Made by a program: the position numbers and the translations under genes
The notes under the pieces: generated by a model
The model's database searches: none
Told to the model about the DNA's origin: nothing
The model's input: the letters and a program-made list of their open reading frames with translations, nothing else
Virus record (IMG/VR): IMGVR_UViG_3300025108_000004
Coordinates: 1 to 60,188 of that record
DNA from: a virus
DNA: 60,188 bases
Direction: 5' to 3' (one strand)
Shown here: positions 21,197 to 29,857 of the stretch, piece by piece
Layout: each line of letters begins with the position of its first letter
Numbering within the stretch: position 1 is the first letter of the stretch

Positions 21197-21225
21197 AAAA
21201 AGAAAGGGGGCAATAAATGCCCCCT
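21197..21225 (-). terminator. Rho-independent terminator after the capsid gene
   Basis: Reading leftward, a GGGGGCA/TGCCCCC stem (7 bp, 5-nt loop) is followed by TTTCTTTTT. It stands 9 nt beyond the capsid stop. It probably reduces read-through so that capsid transcript exceeds downstream transcript. Confidence 0.85.
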
Positions 21226-21233
21226 CTTAGTCA

Positions 21234-22142
21234 TTAAGCTCCGGGCGAACCGAAAATGCCTAATGGGTCTGACACGCCGAACGAGTAACGCTCACGAGCC
21301 TTGTAGCGGCTGTTGCCAGTATCAAAGTCAGCATCCATAGATGTAGACATTGGTGTACGGACAAAGTGCTTAAGACCGTTAGGAACGTCAGTCATCAAGA
21401 ACCAAGCGTCAGTATCAGTCAGGTAATGGTTAACAGTGTAACCCTCTGGGATAGAACCGTTATTGCGAATCGCATTAAGGTCGTTATCCGCAGTACCCAC
21501 GCGACCTTCTGTTTCGAGCAAACGAGTTGCAACGAACTGAAGAGCAGGTGGAATTACCAGCTTCTTAGGCTTGGCGGCGATGAGAAGACCACGCTCGTCT
21601 GTCCAACCAGCGATCTGGATAACGGCGGCTTCCAAAGAAGTCTCGTTAAGATCAGCCGCAACAGTTGGCTCATTCGAGTTGCTACCACCGCTAACCAGTG
21701 GGTGATCGGTAGTGCAAAGTGCCTTACCGTCGCCGTAGGTCACACCAGTGTCAAACGCACTATTCAAGATAGTAGCGGCCTTGACCTGCTTGGTGTACGC
21801 CATAGCACGTGCGAGAGCCTTCGTATAACGAGCAGACAGTGAGTCATACAGGTTATCTTCGATAGCTTCCTCAGTGATTGAGAAGCCCATCGCGATGGTC
21901 TCGTGTGTATAGCGAGCAGTCCACGCTTCCTGAGCATTGTCATACTCAATTGCGGCACCTTCGTTTTTAACAGGTGCGGCTGAGAAGCCTGAGAGCTTGG
22001 TCTCTTCCTCAAACGAGCGATCTGAGGTTTCAGTTTCAAAGATTTCGGCGTGCTCTTCGCCGTATTTTGCGTACTCCATACCAAACAAAGCGTTCAGTCC
22101 GGGAAGGAGTTCCTTTAGTAGCTGGGCGCGTGAAATAGCCAT
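21234..22142 (-). CDS. Major capsid protein, HK97-fold
   Basis: 302 aa: MAISRAQLLKELLPGLNALFG, followed by ETETSDRSFEEETKLSGFSA, YTHETIAMGFSITEEAIEDN and, near the end, RYKARERYSFGVSDPLGIFG. The layout (helical N-arm, E-loop region, spine helix LARAMAYTKQVKAA, P-domain) and the size match the Mu gpT-like/HK97-fold capsid proteins of marine podoviruses. Strong AAGGAG site. Preceded by scaffold and decoration genes and followed by a strong terminator, as expected for the most expressed late gene. Confidence 0.88.
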   Translation of the reverse strand: MAISRAQLLKELLPGLNALFGMEYAKYGEEHAEIFETETSDRSFEEETKLSGFSAAPVKNEGAAIEYDNAQEAWTARYTHETIAMGFSITEEAIEDNLYDSLSARYTKALARAMAYTKQVKAATILNSAFDTGVTYGDGKALCTTDHPLVSGGSNSNEPTVAADLNETSLEAAVIQIAGWTDERGLLIAAKPKKLVIPPALQFVATRLLETEGRVGTADNDLNAIRNNGSIPEGYTVNHYLTDTDAWFLMTDVPNGLKHFVRTPMSTSMDADFDTGNSRYKARERYSFGVSDPLGIFGSPGA

Positions 22143-22155
22143 TGCTCAAATCTCC

Positions 22156-22749
22156 TTATACGCCAGTCGTGTTGTCGTACTGGTGACCTGCGTTCCACTT
22201 AACGTAAGCCTCAGTAAAACCACCCGAGCTGTTTTTAGTTTCCCCAACCAAACCGACAATGCGGAAAGGGAGGGTGTTAGTTGTAGCACTTGTGTCAGAA
22301 ATCGCGCAACGAGAGTTGCCTGAAGTCGAATCACCAGTGTTGTCTACACCTGCGACGTTAGCACCGATATCAGTCTGTGCAAGGTCACCGATAGTTGTAC
22401 CCGAAGATACGACAGCGGCCTTGAACAAAACGTCAGTTGCATCAACAACATATGCTTCGATGTCAGATGCAACAGTGCTAGCGGGGTATGACTGTCGGAA
22501 CACCTTATAACCGAGGTTAGGATCGGTGTATGTACAGCCAAGGAAAACACCCACAGGTGTCATGGCGGCGTCAAACGTATCACGCTCGACAGTGCCTCCG
22601 GTAACGAGCTTCACAGCATCCCCATAAAAAATCGCTGTGTTATAGCCACTTGCAATCTTGAAGTGACGAGTAACACCTACGAAAGGAGAGCCGCTCAACA
22701 GTTTTACCGGAACAAGTCCATAAGGACCACTTACAGTAGGATAAGCCAT
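22156..22749 (-). CDS. Capsid decoration / stabilisation protein
   Basis: 197 aa: MAYPTVSGPYGLVPVKLLSG, beta-rich, with YNTAIFYGDAVKLVTGGTV and VGVFLGCTYTDP, ending WNAGHQYDNTTG. I recall this opening and the D-AVKL segment from marine phage proteins encoded immediately before the capsid gene. Strong TAGGAGC site. Likely a trimeric cement protein on the capsid surface. The function is inferred from position and fold style. Confidence 0.65.
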   Translation of the reverse strand: MAYPTVSGPYGLVPVKLLSGSPFVGVTRHFKIASGYNTAIFYGDAVKLVTGGTVERDTFDAAMTPVGVFLGCTYTDPNLGYKVFRQSYPASTVASDIEAYVVDATDVLFKAAVVSSGTTIGDLAQTDIGANVAGVDNTGDSTSGNSRCAISDTSATTNTLPFRIVGLVGETKNSSGGFTEAYVKWNAGHQYDNTTGV

Positions 22750-22763
22750 TTTAAGCTCCTATA

Positions 22764-23216
22764 TTAAGTTCCGTTACCAAAAGTGACCTTCGTCTTTCTC
22801 TCATGGAAGAGAGGCATACGAGGATCGTTCTCTCGCATGAGGTTGTTGTCTACAGATTCCATCTGGGAACGTGTCTGCTGTTTGTAGTAGTCAGTACGTT
22901 CTTCGATGAGTTCGACCGGAGCTTTGCACAGTAACAAACCACCAATCACAACGTTGTCTTTGAACCTATCGTTCTCAATGGTGACCAACGTAATTTCTGG
23001 ATGATCTGAAGCCTTTACTGGCTCCCAACCTTCACGCAGTTTGGAAGAAACATTTGTGGCGTCAGTCGTACCTTGCGAACTGACTCTTATCCAGCGGAAT
23101 TCATACCCCGGCTCGGGATTAGGTGAGGGTAGTACCTCGGGGCGCGTCCAAGCCTTTTTGCGGGTCGTCTTTTCACGAGATTTAAGCTCTCGGTCTATAC
23201 GATTCTCAGCCATCAT
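22764..23216 (-). CDS. Conserved head-gene-cluster protein
   Basis: 150 aa, highly charged: basic N-terminus (ENRIDRELKSREKTTRKKAW), then EPGYEFRWIRVSSQG and LREGWEPVKASDHPE, a pattern I recall from marine phage head clusters. The ATG overlaps the scaffold TGA (ATGA). It has IGGLLLCKAPVELIEERTDYY and a helical C-terminus. Possibly a head assembly or virion protein; function is unknown. Confidence 0.6.
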   Translation of the reverse strand: MMAENRIDRELKSREKTTRKKAWTRPEVLPSPNPEPGYEFRWIRVSSQGTTDATNVSSKLREGWEPVKASDHPEITLVTIENDRFKDNVVIGGLLLCKAPVELIEERTDYYKQQTRSQMESVDNNLMRENDPRMPLFHERKTKVTFGNGT

Positions 23217-24223
23217 TGTTTCCTCATATCTAATGCAACCTGTTTGGCGTACTGTTCTGGGGTAAGACCCAAGCGTTTTGCCAACGTTAACTGTGTTTGC
23301 GTGAGCCTAATTTTCTTAGGCGCTGTGCTCCGCGTAGCGGGGGCAACCACATTGTTGGATCTTCGTCTTACCTCCGGTTCATCCTCGAAGTTCTCGGGGA
23401 ATACCTCTCGCATACGAGTATTAATTCGCTCGTAGTAATCGTCAGTTTGAGGGTCTACACCCTCTTTGACAAGCCTATTATGCAACCCTAGGGCGAAACT
23501 TGTCATTTCTTCATCTTCATTAAACCACGGATTCTCTTTTTGCCAAGTCCGTGTCTTTTCGTCAATTTGGATAGGCTGTGGAGCAGATTCCTGCTCAGGA
23601 CTATCAACGGGTAGCGTATACTCTTCTTGAGGCAGTTTAAACTCTTCGAGCTTATCAGCCTTGATCTTTGCTGTTGACAACCTATCCTGCGCCGCCAAAA
23701 CCTTGTCAGAGTCACCCGCATCGTACGCACGTTTGTAAGCGCGTTTAGCGGCATTGATCTCTGCTTCAGCCGACTTCTTGGCGTTCTCAAGCAGAGCCGT
23801 CTGACTCTTGTGTTCGCTATCCTTGAGCTTCTTGTTCTCTTCAACAAGGCGTTGAGATAACCGTTCTAGCTCTTCACGTTCTCTAAGCGCCTTCTCTTTC
23901 TCTCGACGCTCATCATGATATCCCTTGCTAAAGTGTTGAATACGTCGCCGAACTTTCTCGGAGTAATCCTCCAGTTCTTCTTCCGTAACATCTTCGGGCG
24001 GGTCTGAAGGTTTTCGGTTGCGGTCGGCCTTCGGCGTATCGTCAACCACCTCAATCTCAAATCCGTCATCAGAAGAATCCGCCTCGCTTGGAGCCGGTGC
24101 TTCAGGTTTTTTACCTTTAGTATCAATGGTCTCTGCACTTGAACCCTCGACCTCGATAGTTAAATTTTTCTCGCTCCCGTTTTCATCATGCGGAAACTCG
24201 AACTCTACTTTCTGAAAAGGCAT
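23213..24223 (-). CDS. Capsid scaffolding protein
   Basis: 336 aa. Acidic disordered N-terminus (DGFEIEVVDDTPKAD), a long coiled coil at about residues 80-200 (EKVRRRIQHFSKGYHDERRE, ERLSQRLVEENKKLKD), and a basic C-terminal helix-turn-helix-like end (KIRLTQTQLTLAKRLGLTPE) that would bind the capsid shell. This is the standard scaffold architecture, and the gene lies between portal and capsid. The only 8 residues after the final helix are basic. Removed or expelled after assembly in relatives. Confidence 0.78.
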   Translation of the reverse strand: MPFQKVEFEFPHDENGSEKNLTIEVEGSSAETIDTKGKKPEAPAPSEADSSDDGFEIEVVDDTPKADRNRKPSDPPEDVTEEELEDYSEKVRRRIQHFSKGYHDERREKEKALREREELERLSQRLVEENKKLKDSEHKSQTALLENAKKSAEAEINAAKRAYKRAYDAGDSDKVLAAQDRLSTAKIKADKLEEFKLPQEEYTLPVDSPEQESAPQPIQIDEKTRTWQKENPWFNEDEEMTSFALGLHNRLVKEGVDPQTDDYYERINTRMREVFPENFEDEPEVRRRSNNVVAPATRSTAPKKIRLTQTQLTLAKRLGLTPEQYAKQVALDMRKQ

Positions 24224-24233
24224 TGTCTATCTC

Positions 24234-24638
24234 CTATACTGCCATGATCCCACGGGGATCAGGAATTACGGCTTCAATAGAGTCATCGTTCATCAAACGA
24301 AACTCTTTGCCATTGACCGTGAACCGTGTGCCGGTGTTCATACGAAACATCACGTAGTCACCTTCCTTACACCACGGACCTTCAGGGAACCGTTCTTTAT
24401 CCCCATAAGCACCTTCACCCATGTCTATGACAACACCCATAATCGACAGGATGTACTCCTTTTGTTTGGAGTTGGTGGTCTTGAGAAGGCCCCCGTCGTA
24501 GAACTCTTCTACTTCAGGTAGCGCGATAAGTAAGCGGTATCCAGCAGGTTTTGGGAGTTGTTGTTCCCAGTCAACATCGGAGATTTCTTTCTTTGGAGCA
24601 TCAGGCAATTTTAGCGGCTGAGTGTTAGTCATCATCAT
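24234..24638 (-). CDS. GroES-like co-chaperonin (gp31/Cpn10-type)
   Basis: 134 aa. Cpn10 core: LPKPAGYRLLIALPEVEEF near residue 30, a mobile-loop stretch (YDGGLLKTTNSKQKEYI), GVVIDMGEGAYGD, WCKEGDYVMFRMNTG, and a final EFRLMNDDSIEAVI. Three consecutive ATG codons (24638, 24635, 24632) are possible starts. It overlaps the 65-aa gene by 14 nt. By analogy with T4 gp31 it would partner host GroEL to fold the capsid protein encoded nearby. Assignment from sequence pattern. Confidence 0.75.
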   Translation of the reverse strand: MMMTNTQPLKLPDAPKKEISDVDWEQQLPKPAGYRLLIALPEVEEFYDGGLLKTTNSKQKEYILSIMGVVIDMGEGAYGDKERFPEGPWCKEGDYVMFRMNTGTRFTVNGKEFRLMNDDSIEAVIPDPRGIMAV

Positions 24639-24822
24639 TGTCCATAAAGTTACGCGAGAGGTCTTCTATGATTAATTTTGCGGACTCCAGACCCCGAATA
24701 AGTCCAACAACTTCTCTGTAGCTGGCGTAATCTTGTGGGACACCCCCCGCTACGAAAGTATGTGCAGACGAGACTTGCTCGTCGATTTTATCTGTAAGCA
24801 CGTCAAAGACGGTTTTAGGCAT
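24625..24822 (-). CDS. Small conserved helical protein
   Basis: 65 aa: VFDVLTDKIDEQVSSAHTF, then DYASYREVVGLIRGLESAKL and an acidic tail (NDDD). The centre YxxVxGLIRGLxxA is a pattern seen in small proteins beside marine phage portal genes. A GAGGTGAG site precedes the ATG. It overlaps the GroES-like gene. Function is unknown; perhaps a terminase or portal accessory. Confidence 0.55.
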   Translation of the reverse strand: MPKTVFDVLTDKIDEQVSSAHTFVAGGVPQDYASYREVVGLIRGLESAKLIIEDLSRNFMDNDDD

Positions 24823-24830
24823 TACTCACC

Positions 24831-27245
24831 TCATTTTGGTTGATCCGATAATTTCGCTAATTCAAGATCGAGCCGCGCGGCATCTTGTTGCGCGTCCATC
24901 TGAAGTTCTTGTTGGTCCAGTTTGAGTTTCTCTGCATCCAACATGGCGTCCATCTGATCCTTCTGCATTTTGCGTTGCAGTTCAGCTTGTTTGAGCTGAG
25001 AATCTTGCTGGTCTTTCGCGGCCTTGCGCTGGACTTCCTGCGCTCTGAGTTGCAAATCAGCCTGCTTCTGTTGCATGACAGGATCTTTGGCTTGTTGTTG
25101 AGCTTGCTGTGCGGCGGCTTTCTGCTTGTTACCTTGCATGAGCTGTGCACCTGCATCAGCTACGAGGCGCGACAACTCCACCTCGATCTGCTCTGGTAGC
25201 TCTTCGCCGGGTGGTGGGAGCGGTGCCCCCAACTTCTCTTCGATATCTTGGCGATACTTGAACCCAAGGTGTTCCGCGATGTGCGCTTGTAGAGACGCCA
25301 TGATTCGCTTGGCTTGAGGGTTTTGTCCGATCATAGCCGCAATCGAGGGATCCTGCATAAAGGATGTATGCGCCGCGATGTGAGCTTGATGGTCTTGGTA
25401 GATAAACGCACGTAGGGGTTTGCCCGTTAGTGCGTCCATATTTTCGCTGACCGGATCGGTCGGTTTTGCGTCGTCCTTTGTGGGGACCAGCTTGTCGGCG
25501 TTTTTGACGCCTAGTACCTCAATCATCTGCCTGTGTAGCTGTGGCAGATCGTAGATCTGAGGCGCGGCTTGTGCCATCTGCAATACCGCTTGGTACTGTA
25601 CGACTCGCTGGGCCATAGTGGATGAGTTCGGGTCGCTGACGGGGATCACATCCACCATCGCATAATCCATCTGACGCGCGCTCACCTCACCACGGATCGG
25701 CTCATAGCCGTACTCCTGCGAGGCGTACTCCGCCATGATCTCCTTGAGCATCTTGAACTCTTGCTTCATGGCGTAGTGGACACGTGCCTGTACTGCCGCC
25801 ATTGGCTTGAGAGTTCGCTCTAGGAGCGCGAGGGTTGTGCCTACAGGCGCATTAGCCGACATGTCAGAGATGTTCATGTCAGAGATAGCACCCAGACGAC
25901 GCCCTTCGTTCGTAATCTGATTCAGAAGCGCAAGCAGTGTCTGGCTTGGCTCCTTGTAGGGAAGTGGCATGATGTTGTCGCGGATAGAGCCGCTGGGTAC
26001 ATCAACGTCCTTAAACTCACCGGGTTCTATCGGTGTGTCATCACCCTTGATTCGTAGGCCACGAGACTTGAGTCCACCGGGCAGGTTAGACAGCGTACCA
26101 GCGTCCACCAACTGCCGTATGAGCGACGTTCCCGCCTTGGCGTATCCCCCGATAATGTGGATCAATCCAAGGCCGTAGAAGCCAAATCCGGGGACGTAAA
26201 CGTAGTGTACGAAGTGCTGACGCTTGAGCTGTAGCGGGTCTATCTCGTTCCAGTTTCTGCGTATCGCTAGGATCTCACCGCTACCACGCTCGATAGTCAC
26301 CACGTATGGCTTGGCGATGTCGTCCTCTGAGTCATCCAGACCTTCGATGACCATATCCACGTGCACTTCATACAACGCATAGCGGTTGTCATCTGTGAGT
26401 GAGAACCCACCTTCTTCTGCCTTACGCTCCTCAATATCAGAGTGGTAGGGCTGTGGCTCGTTCAGCTCGATGTCACGATAGAACCCAGCCGCCTGTAGCT
26501 TACGCAACTCGTTCTTAGTCTTACGCATAACATGCGTTACACGCTCCGCAGTCTCGATGTGACTTGCGCCGTAAGGCACGATAACGTCTTCTGCGGGGAT
26601 ATAGATAGCCGCCTGACGTCCCATATTAGGGTCGTAGTAAACCTTCTTAAACGCCGAACCAGAGAGTCCTAGGCTATATAAGAGTCGCTCGTGCTCAGGT
26701 CTGTACTCGACCATACGCTCCGTCAACTCGTAGTTCATGTCCGCTTTAACGCGTTGAGCGGCCTCTTCTTTCTCTTTAGACTCTTCCCCCAGAATCTTAA
26801 CTTTTACAGGACCGGCGGCAGGAAACGTTTCTGACATGGTTTCGGCTTGAAACCGGATAGCCGCTTCCGCCAAGACTGTAGAATAGACGCCACACGCGCC
26901 TTCCCACGGGTCAGTACGCTCTTCGTACTTAAAGCCCAGCACATCCAGACCCTTTACAAAGGTGTCAGCCCACTCTTTACGGCCGTCAATGTCTGACTCA
27001 ATCAGGCCAGTCAGCTCACTCGATATCTCTTGTAGATGTGATTCGTCCAGTACCTCGGCAAGGTTGATGTCAAACGCCATCATGTCCTCGATACCCGCAT
27101 CAGGGATCAAGGTGATCTCCATCGACCCGTCGTCGAGGATGACCGCTTCAGGGTCAATGATCTCAATTTCTAGTTCAGACCCTTCCTGTTCAGCGATCTC
27201 ATCCATGCCTTCTGGCGCAGAGTACATTCCTTTTTCTATAGCCAT
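24831..27245 (-). CDS. Portal protein (P22-like, large)
   Basis: 804 aa. Wing and stem segments: LAEAAIRFQAETMSETFPAA, LERTLKPMAAVQARVHYAMK, FVHYVYVPGFGFYGLGLIHI, DAGTLSNLPGGLKSRGLRIK. The C-terminal about 150 residues are a Gln/Lys-rich coiled coil (QAQQQAKDPVMQQKQADLQL), corresponding to the barrel/crown of P22-type portals. Follows TerL by 11 nt. It forms the dodecameric DNA channel at one capsid vertex and the docking site for terminase. Size (about 800 aa) is in the range of P22-type portals. Confidence 0.85.
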   Translation of the reverse strand: MAIEKGMYSAPEGMDEIAEQEGSELEIEIIDPEAVILDDGSMEITLIPDAGIEDMMAFDINLAEVLDESHLQEISSELTGLIESDIDGRKEWADTFVKGLDVLGFKYEERTDPWEGACGVYSTVLAEAAIRFQAETMSETFPAAGPVKVKILGEESKEKEEAAQRVKADMNYELTERMVEYRPEHERLLYSLGLSGSAFKKVYYDPNMGRQAAIYIPAEDVIVPYGASHIETAERVTHVMRKTKNELRKLQAAGFYRDIELNEPQPYHSDIEERKAEEGGFSLTDDNRYALYEVHVDMVIEGLDDSEDDIAKPYVVTIERGSGEILAIRRNWNEIDPLQLKRQHFVHYVYVPGFGFYGLGLIHIIGGYAKAGTSLIRQLVDAGTLSNLPGGLKSRGLRIKGDDTPIEPGEFKDVDVPSGSIRDNIMPLPYKEPSQTLLALLNQITNEGRRLGAISDMNISDMSANAPVGTTLALLERTLKPMAAVQARVHYAMKQEFKMLKEIMAEYASQEYGYEPIRGEVSARQMDYAMVDVIPVSDPNSSTMAQRVVQYQAVLQMAQAAPQIYDLPQLHRQMIEVLGVKNADKLVPTKDDAKPTDPVSENMDALTGKPLRAFIYQDHQAHIAAHTSFMQDPSIAAMIGQNPQAKRIMASLQAHIAEHLGFKYRQDIEEKLGAPLPPPGEELPEQIEVELSRLVADAGAQLMQGNKQKAAAQQAQQQAKDPVMQQKQADLQLRAQEVQRKAAKDQQDSQLKQAELQRKMQKDQMDAMLDAEKLKLDQQELQMDAQQDAARLDLELAKLSDQPK

Positions 27246-27256
27246 GTCCTAGCCTC

Positions 27257-28810
27257 TTAATAATACCCGCCACTTCGACGTTTAAAGTACCGTGGTTCAT
27301 CTGGTTCGTCTGTGGGCAAGCGGATAAATCCTCCCTGCCTGAATCGCATCAGGGCCATCACCGTTGAGTCCACGAGGTCATCATGGCTCATAAACGGAAA
27401 TCCAGCAATTTCTTCTACCACTTCTTCCGCCCACCGCGTCGGTGGTACCCACACTAACTCTGACGCCACAATGTCCGCAACAGAGTTCAACCGTGCCATC
27501 TTATCACCTGAGCCACGGTGCGGTGTGTATTCTGACACAGGCAGGCCCATCCGTCGCATCTCTTGATACAGCGCCGTACCAGCAGACTTCTTCTCCACAA
27601 TAAACGCATCGGGGTCCCAGTCCTGATACTCCTCCATCGCCATCTGTTTCAGCTCAGGAAACTCCATCCGCTTCTTAATACTGTTCAGCAGGATGACGTT
27701 ATAGGCGCTAGTCTCCTCGTTGAGGAACACCCCCCACGTCGTCAGTGCGGTGTAATCGGCACGGTTATGGGTCTCTGCCGCCGCGTCCAGCGACATAATG
27801 ATGTACTCACACGGGGGCGGATTGTCCTGTTCCCACATGTTCCACCACTCACGTTTGACGATTGACGCCTCTTCTGCGGTGGGTTGTTGCTGATACTGCG
27901 CGTTCCACTGGAACGTCGGCATAGATGCCTTGGTACGCAGGAGCGCCTCAAGGTCAAAGAACTCAGGCCACAGGGGTTTCTCGACGTACTTCTTCGTCTT
28001 CTTGTTCTGGACCTCTAGGATCGCAGGGAACTCCACCACCTCGTACTGGTCAGCACGCGCATTCTTAGACATGTCGTTTGTCACACGCCCTGTCAGATCG
28101 TCCATGTGCCAGCGTGTCTGGATAATGGCTACCCGTCCACCGGGCATCAAACGGGTTCTAGCACCGAAGGTAAACCACTCGTATGCCTTCTCGAATACCT
28201 CGAAGTTGCCATTGATGACGTCTTGCTCAGAGTGAGGGTCATCGACCAGAAGTAAATCGGCACCGCGACCAGCAAGAGCACTACCAATACCACACGCGTA
28301 GTATTCGCCGCCGACGTTCGTGTTCCATCTACCTGCTGACTTACTATCCTGTGCGAGTGACGTGGTAGGAAATACACTTTTATACTGATCCGTAGCAATT
28401 AGGTTACGTACTTTTCGGCCAAAATCCACGGCCAGATCCGTGGTGTGGGACACCATCATGACCTTTTTATTGGGATTTCGACCCAAAAACCACGCTGGGT
28501 AGAAGATAGAAACAAGCTGAGATTTGCCGTGGCGAGGGGGTATATTGACGCAAACACGGTCTTTATCGCCCGATTCAATCGCCATCAGCATGTCTGCCAG
28601 TATCCGGTGATGCTTACCTACGATGAACTCAGGCATCATAAGCTGGCAAAACGCGATCAGATCGTTGTATGCGGCCTTATTCTCCTTCCTCGCGGACAAT
28701 TCACCCGTGATTTTCTCTATTTCAGCGATCTCGTCGGCGGAAAACGCCTCCAGATTGTCTAATAGCGTCTGTATGTCCTCGTCTGAGAAGTCCAACGCTG
28801 GTTCAGCCAT
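27257..28810 (-). CDS. terL: Terminase large subunit
   Basis: 517 aa. ATPase: Walker A PPRHGKSQL at about residues 91-99, Walker B LLLVDD ending at D190-D191, and a coupling motif near 230 (QTRWH). RNase H-like nuclease: D342 (IMSLDAA), E406 (FIVEKKSAG) and D477/D478 (MSHDDLVD). This is the complete packaging motor and headful nuclease set. It overlaps the small-subunit gene by 8 nt. Full-length. Confidence 0.95.
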   Translation of the reverse strand: MAEPALDFSDEDIQTLLDNLEAFSADEIAEIEKITGELSARKENKAAYNDLIAFCQLMMPEFIVGKHHRILADMLMAIESGDKDRVCVNIPPRHGKSQLVSIFYPAWFLGRNPNKKVMMVSHTTDLAVDFGRKVRNLIATDQYKSVFPTTSLAQDSKSAGRWNTNVGGEYYACGIGSALAGRGADLLLVDDPHSEQDVINGNFEVFEKAYEWFTFGARTRLMPGGRVAIIQTRWHMDDLTGRVTNDMSKNARADQYEVVEFPAILEVQNKKTKKYVEKPLWPEFFDLEALLRTKASMPTFQWNAQYQQQPTAEEASIVKREWWNMWEQDNPPPCEYIIMSLDAAAETHNRADYTALTTWGVFLNEETSAYNVILLNSIKKRMEFPELKQMAMEEYQDWDPDAFIVEKKSAGTALYQEMRRMGLPVSEYTPHRGSGDKMARLNSVADIVASELVWVPPTRWAEEVVEEIAGFPFMSHDDLVDSTVMALMRFRQGGFIRLPTDEPDEPRYFKRRSGGYY

Positions 28811-29396
28811 CCGTTAACCCCAATTCTTCGTCCACATCAATGGAATCACCGTCAATAATGACCGCATCTTCGGCTTCTTCGTCGGGTTTTATGATTTTTT
28901 CTAGCTTTGCACGCAGGCTCTCGCGCAATTCGTCCGTTGTTTTGTGGGTTATGGTGACTTCAGCCTTCTCTGTGAACAGACCTACGTCCGAAATCTTACC
29001 CAACAGCTCCAATGCACGGATTCTGACGCGTGGGTCAGGGTTCTCAGTCTCTTCAATTAGCTTATTGGTCACCAGATGACGCACTTGGGTGGCACTTTCA
29101 ACCACTGAATGGCCGAACTGGGTCAATATTCCGTGTGTTGCCATCAATGCGGCAGGGGGTAACGACGATGCACGCTTGGCACTCACCTTTTTAGACGTCT
29201 TGTCGGGGTCATCTGCGTAGGCCAAAGTCAATTTGGCGGCAATATCGTTGTCTTCTGCGGTCGGTTCCACCTCTAGCCCGTGTTCAGAGAGCATAGCGGC
29301 GGTGTTACTCGCGGCTTCTACGCGAGTCCGAAGATCAAGATTAGGAGCTTTCTCTGAAATCGCTACACCGACTTCAGGTTCGATCTCTAGAGACAT
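28803..29396 (-). CDS. terS: Terminase small subunit
   Basis: 197 aa. The C-terminal half carries the recognisable VRIRALELLGKISDVGLFTEK and ITHKTTDELRESLRAKLEKI segments of small-terminase proteins in marine podoviruses. The N-terminus is acidic with helical segments. It is the first gene of the leftward late unit and overlaps TerL by 8 nt. It would recognise pac DNA and load TerL. The ATG has a weak site (GCGGAAAC). Confidence 0.78.
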   Translation of the reverse strand: MSLEIEPEVGVAISEKAPNLDLRTRVEAASNTAAMLSEHGLEVEPTAEDNDIAAKLTLAYADDPDKTSKKVSAKRASSLPPAALMATHGILTQFGHSVVESATQVRHLVTNKLIEETENPDPRVRIRALELLGKISDVGLFTEKAEVTITHKTTDELRESLRAKLEKIIKPDEEAEDAVIIDGDSIDVDEELGLTDG

Positions 29397-29431
29397 ACTG
29401 TTTCCGCAGGTTTGTTAACCGTTGGTGGCAA

Positions 29432-29460
29432 TTTATACCAAACTCAAAATTTTTACGCAA
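29432..29460 (-). promoter_or_regulatory. Candidate late promoter (TTGCGT-17-TATAAA)
   Basis: On the minus strand, TTGCGT (29460-29455) is followed after exactly 17 nt by TATAAA (29437-29432). The expected start is near 29426, about 30 nt before the TerS ATG. It matches host sigma70 spacing, with four of six and five of six consensus bases. It would drive the leftward late unit. Confidence 0.5.
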
Positions 29461-29530
29461 AAAATTTTTGCTACGCCGATTTTAAAAGAGACGGGGGGTG
29501 TTCCCTATATAGAGGGGGTGGGGGAGCTCC

Positions 29531-29590
29531 AACTCAAAAACGGGTAAAGCCCGAACTCAAAAATGGGTAAAGCCCGAACTCAAAAATGGA
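29531..29590. repeat. Tandem 23-bp repeat (2.6 copies)
   Basis: Copies at 29531-29553 and 29554-29576, with a partial copy at 29577-29589, of AACTCAAAAAYGGGTAAAGC followed by CCG. Copies 1 and 2 differ by one base. They sit in the divergent control region, so they could be operator or initiator-protein sites. Confidence 0.85.
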
Positions 29591-29741
29591 CTCTAAGTTT
29601 GTGGAAATTAGTAATATATAGGTGATACAGAGTCACGAGCTGACGTCGGGGTCATAGGGGGGCGGTACCCCATCGGATATCACGATTTGCTACGCGTACT
29701 AACATAACACCATAAAAATAAACCGCGCGTTGCTATATCCC

Positions 29742-29771
29742 TTGATTTGTTATCACATGATACGGTTTAAT
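29742..29771 (+). promoter_or_regulatory. Candidate early promoter (TTGATT-18-TTTAAT)
   Basis: TTGATT at 29742-29747 and TTTAAT at 29766-29771, spaced 18 nt, lie upstream of the first rightward gene. The predicted start falls near 29778, about 30 nt before the inverted repeat at 29808. Moderate match only. Confidence 0.4.
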
Positions 29772-29807
29772 GGCTCTGCCTTCAGGGGAAACCCTATCGG
29801 CGCAATC

Positions 29808-29825
29808 GGTAGTCCGCGGACTACC
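29808..29825. promoter_or_regulatory. 18-bp inverted repeat, copy 1 (GC centre)
   Basis: GGTAGTCCGCGGACTACC, a fully palindromic 18-mer, 32 nt before the first early ATG. First of eight members of a dispersed family with arms GGTAGTCC/GGACTACC and a 2-nt centre GC, GT or AC. Possible operator or mRNA hairpin. Confidence 0.85.
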
Positions 29826-29857
29826 ACATTCTTTTAATCACTTAGGGAAACAGTGAT

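Larger units (their letters stand above)
29419..29857. other. Divergent intergenic control region
   Basis: About 440 bp without a gene separate the leftward late unit and rightward early unit. It holds the TTGCGT/TATAAA promoter, a G-rich stretch (29500-29525), 23-bp tandem repeats, a rightward promoter candidate and the first 18-bp inverted repeat. Nothing else is recognisable. Confidence 0.7.

Noticed and set aside
27563-28762. Several plus-strand frames opposite TerL
   Set aside because: The minus-strand protein has all terminase motifs, so these are codon-complement shadows.
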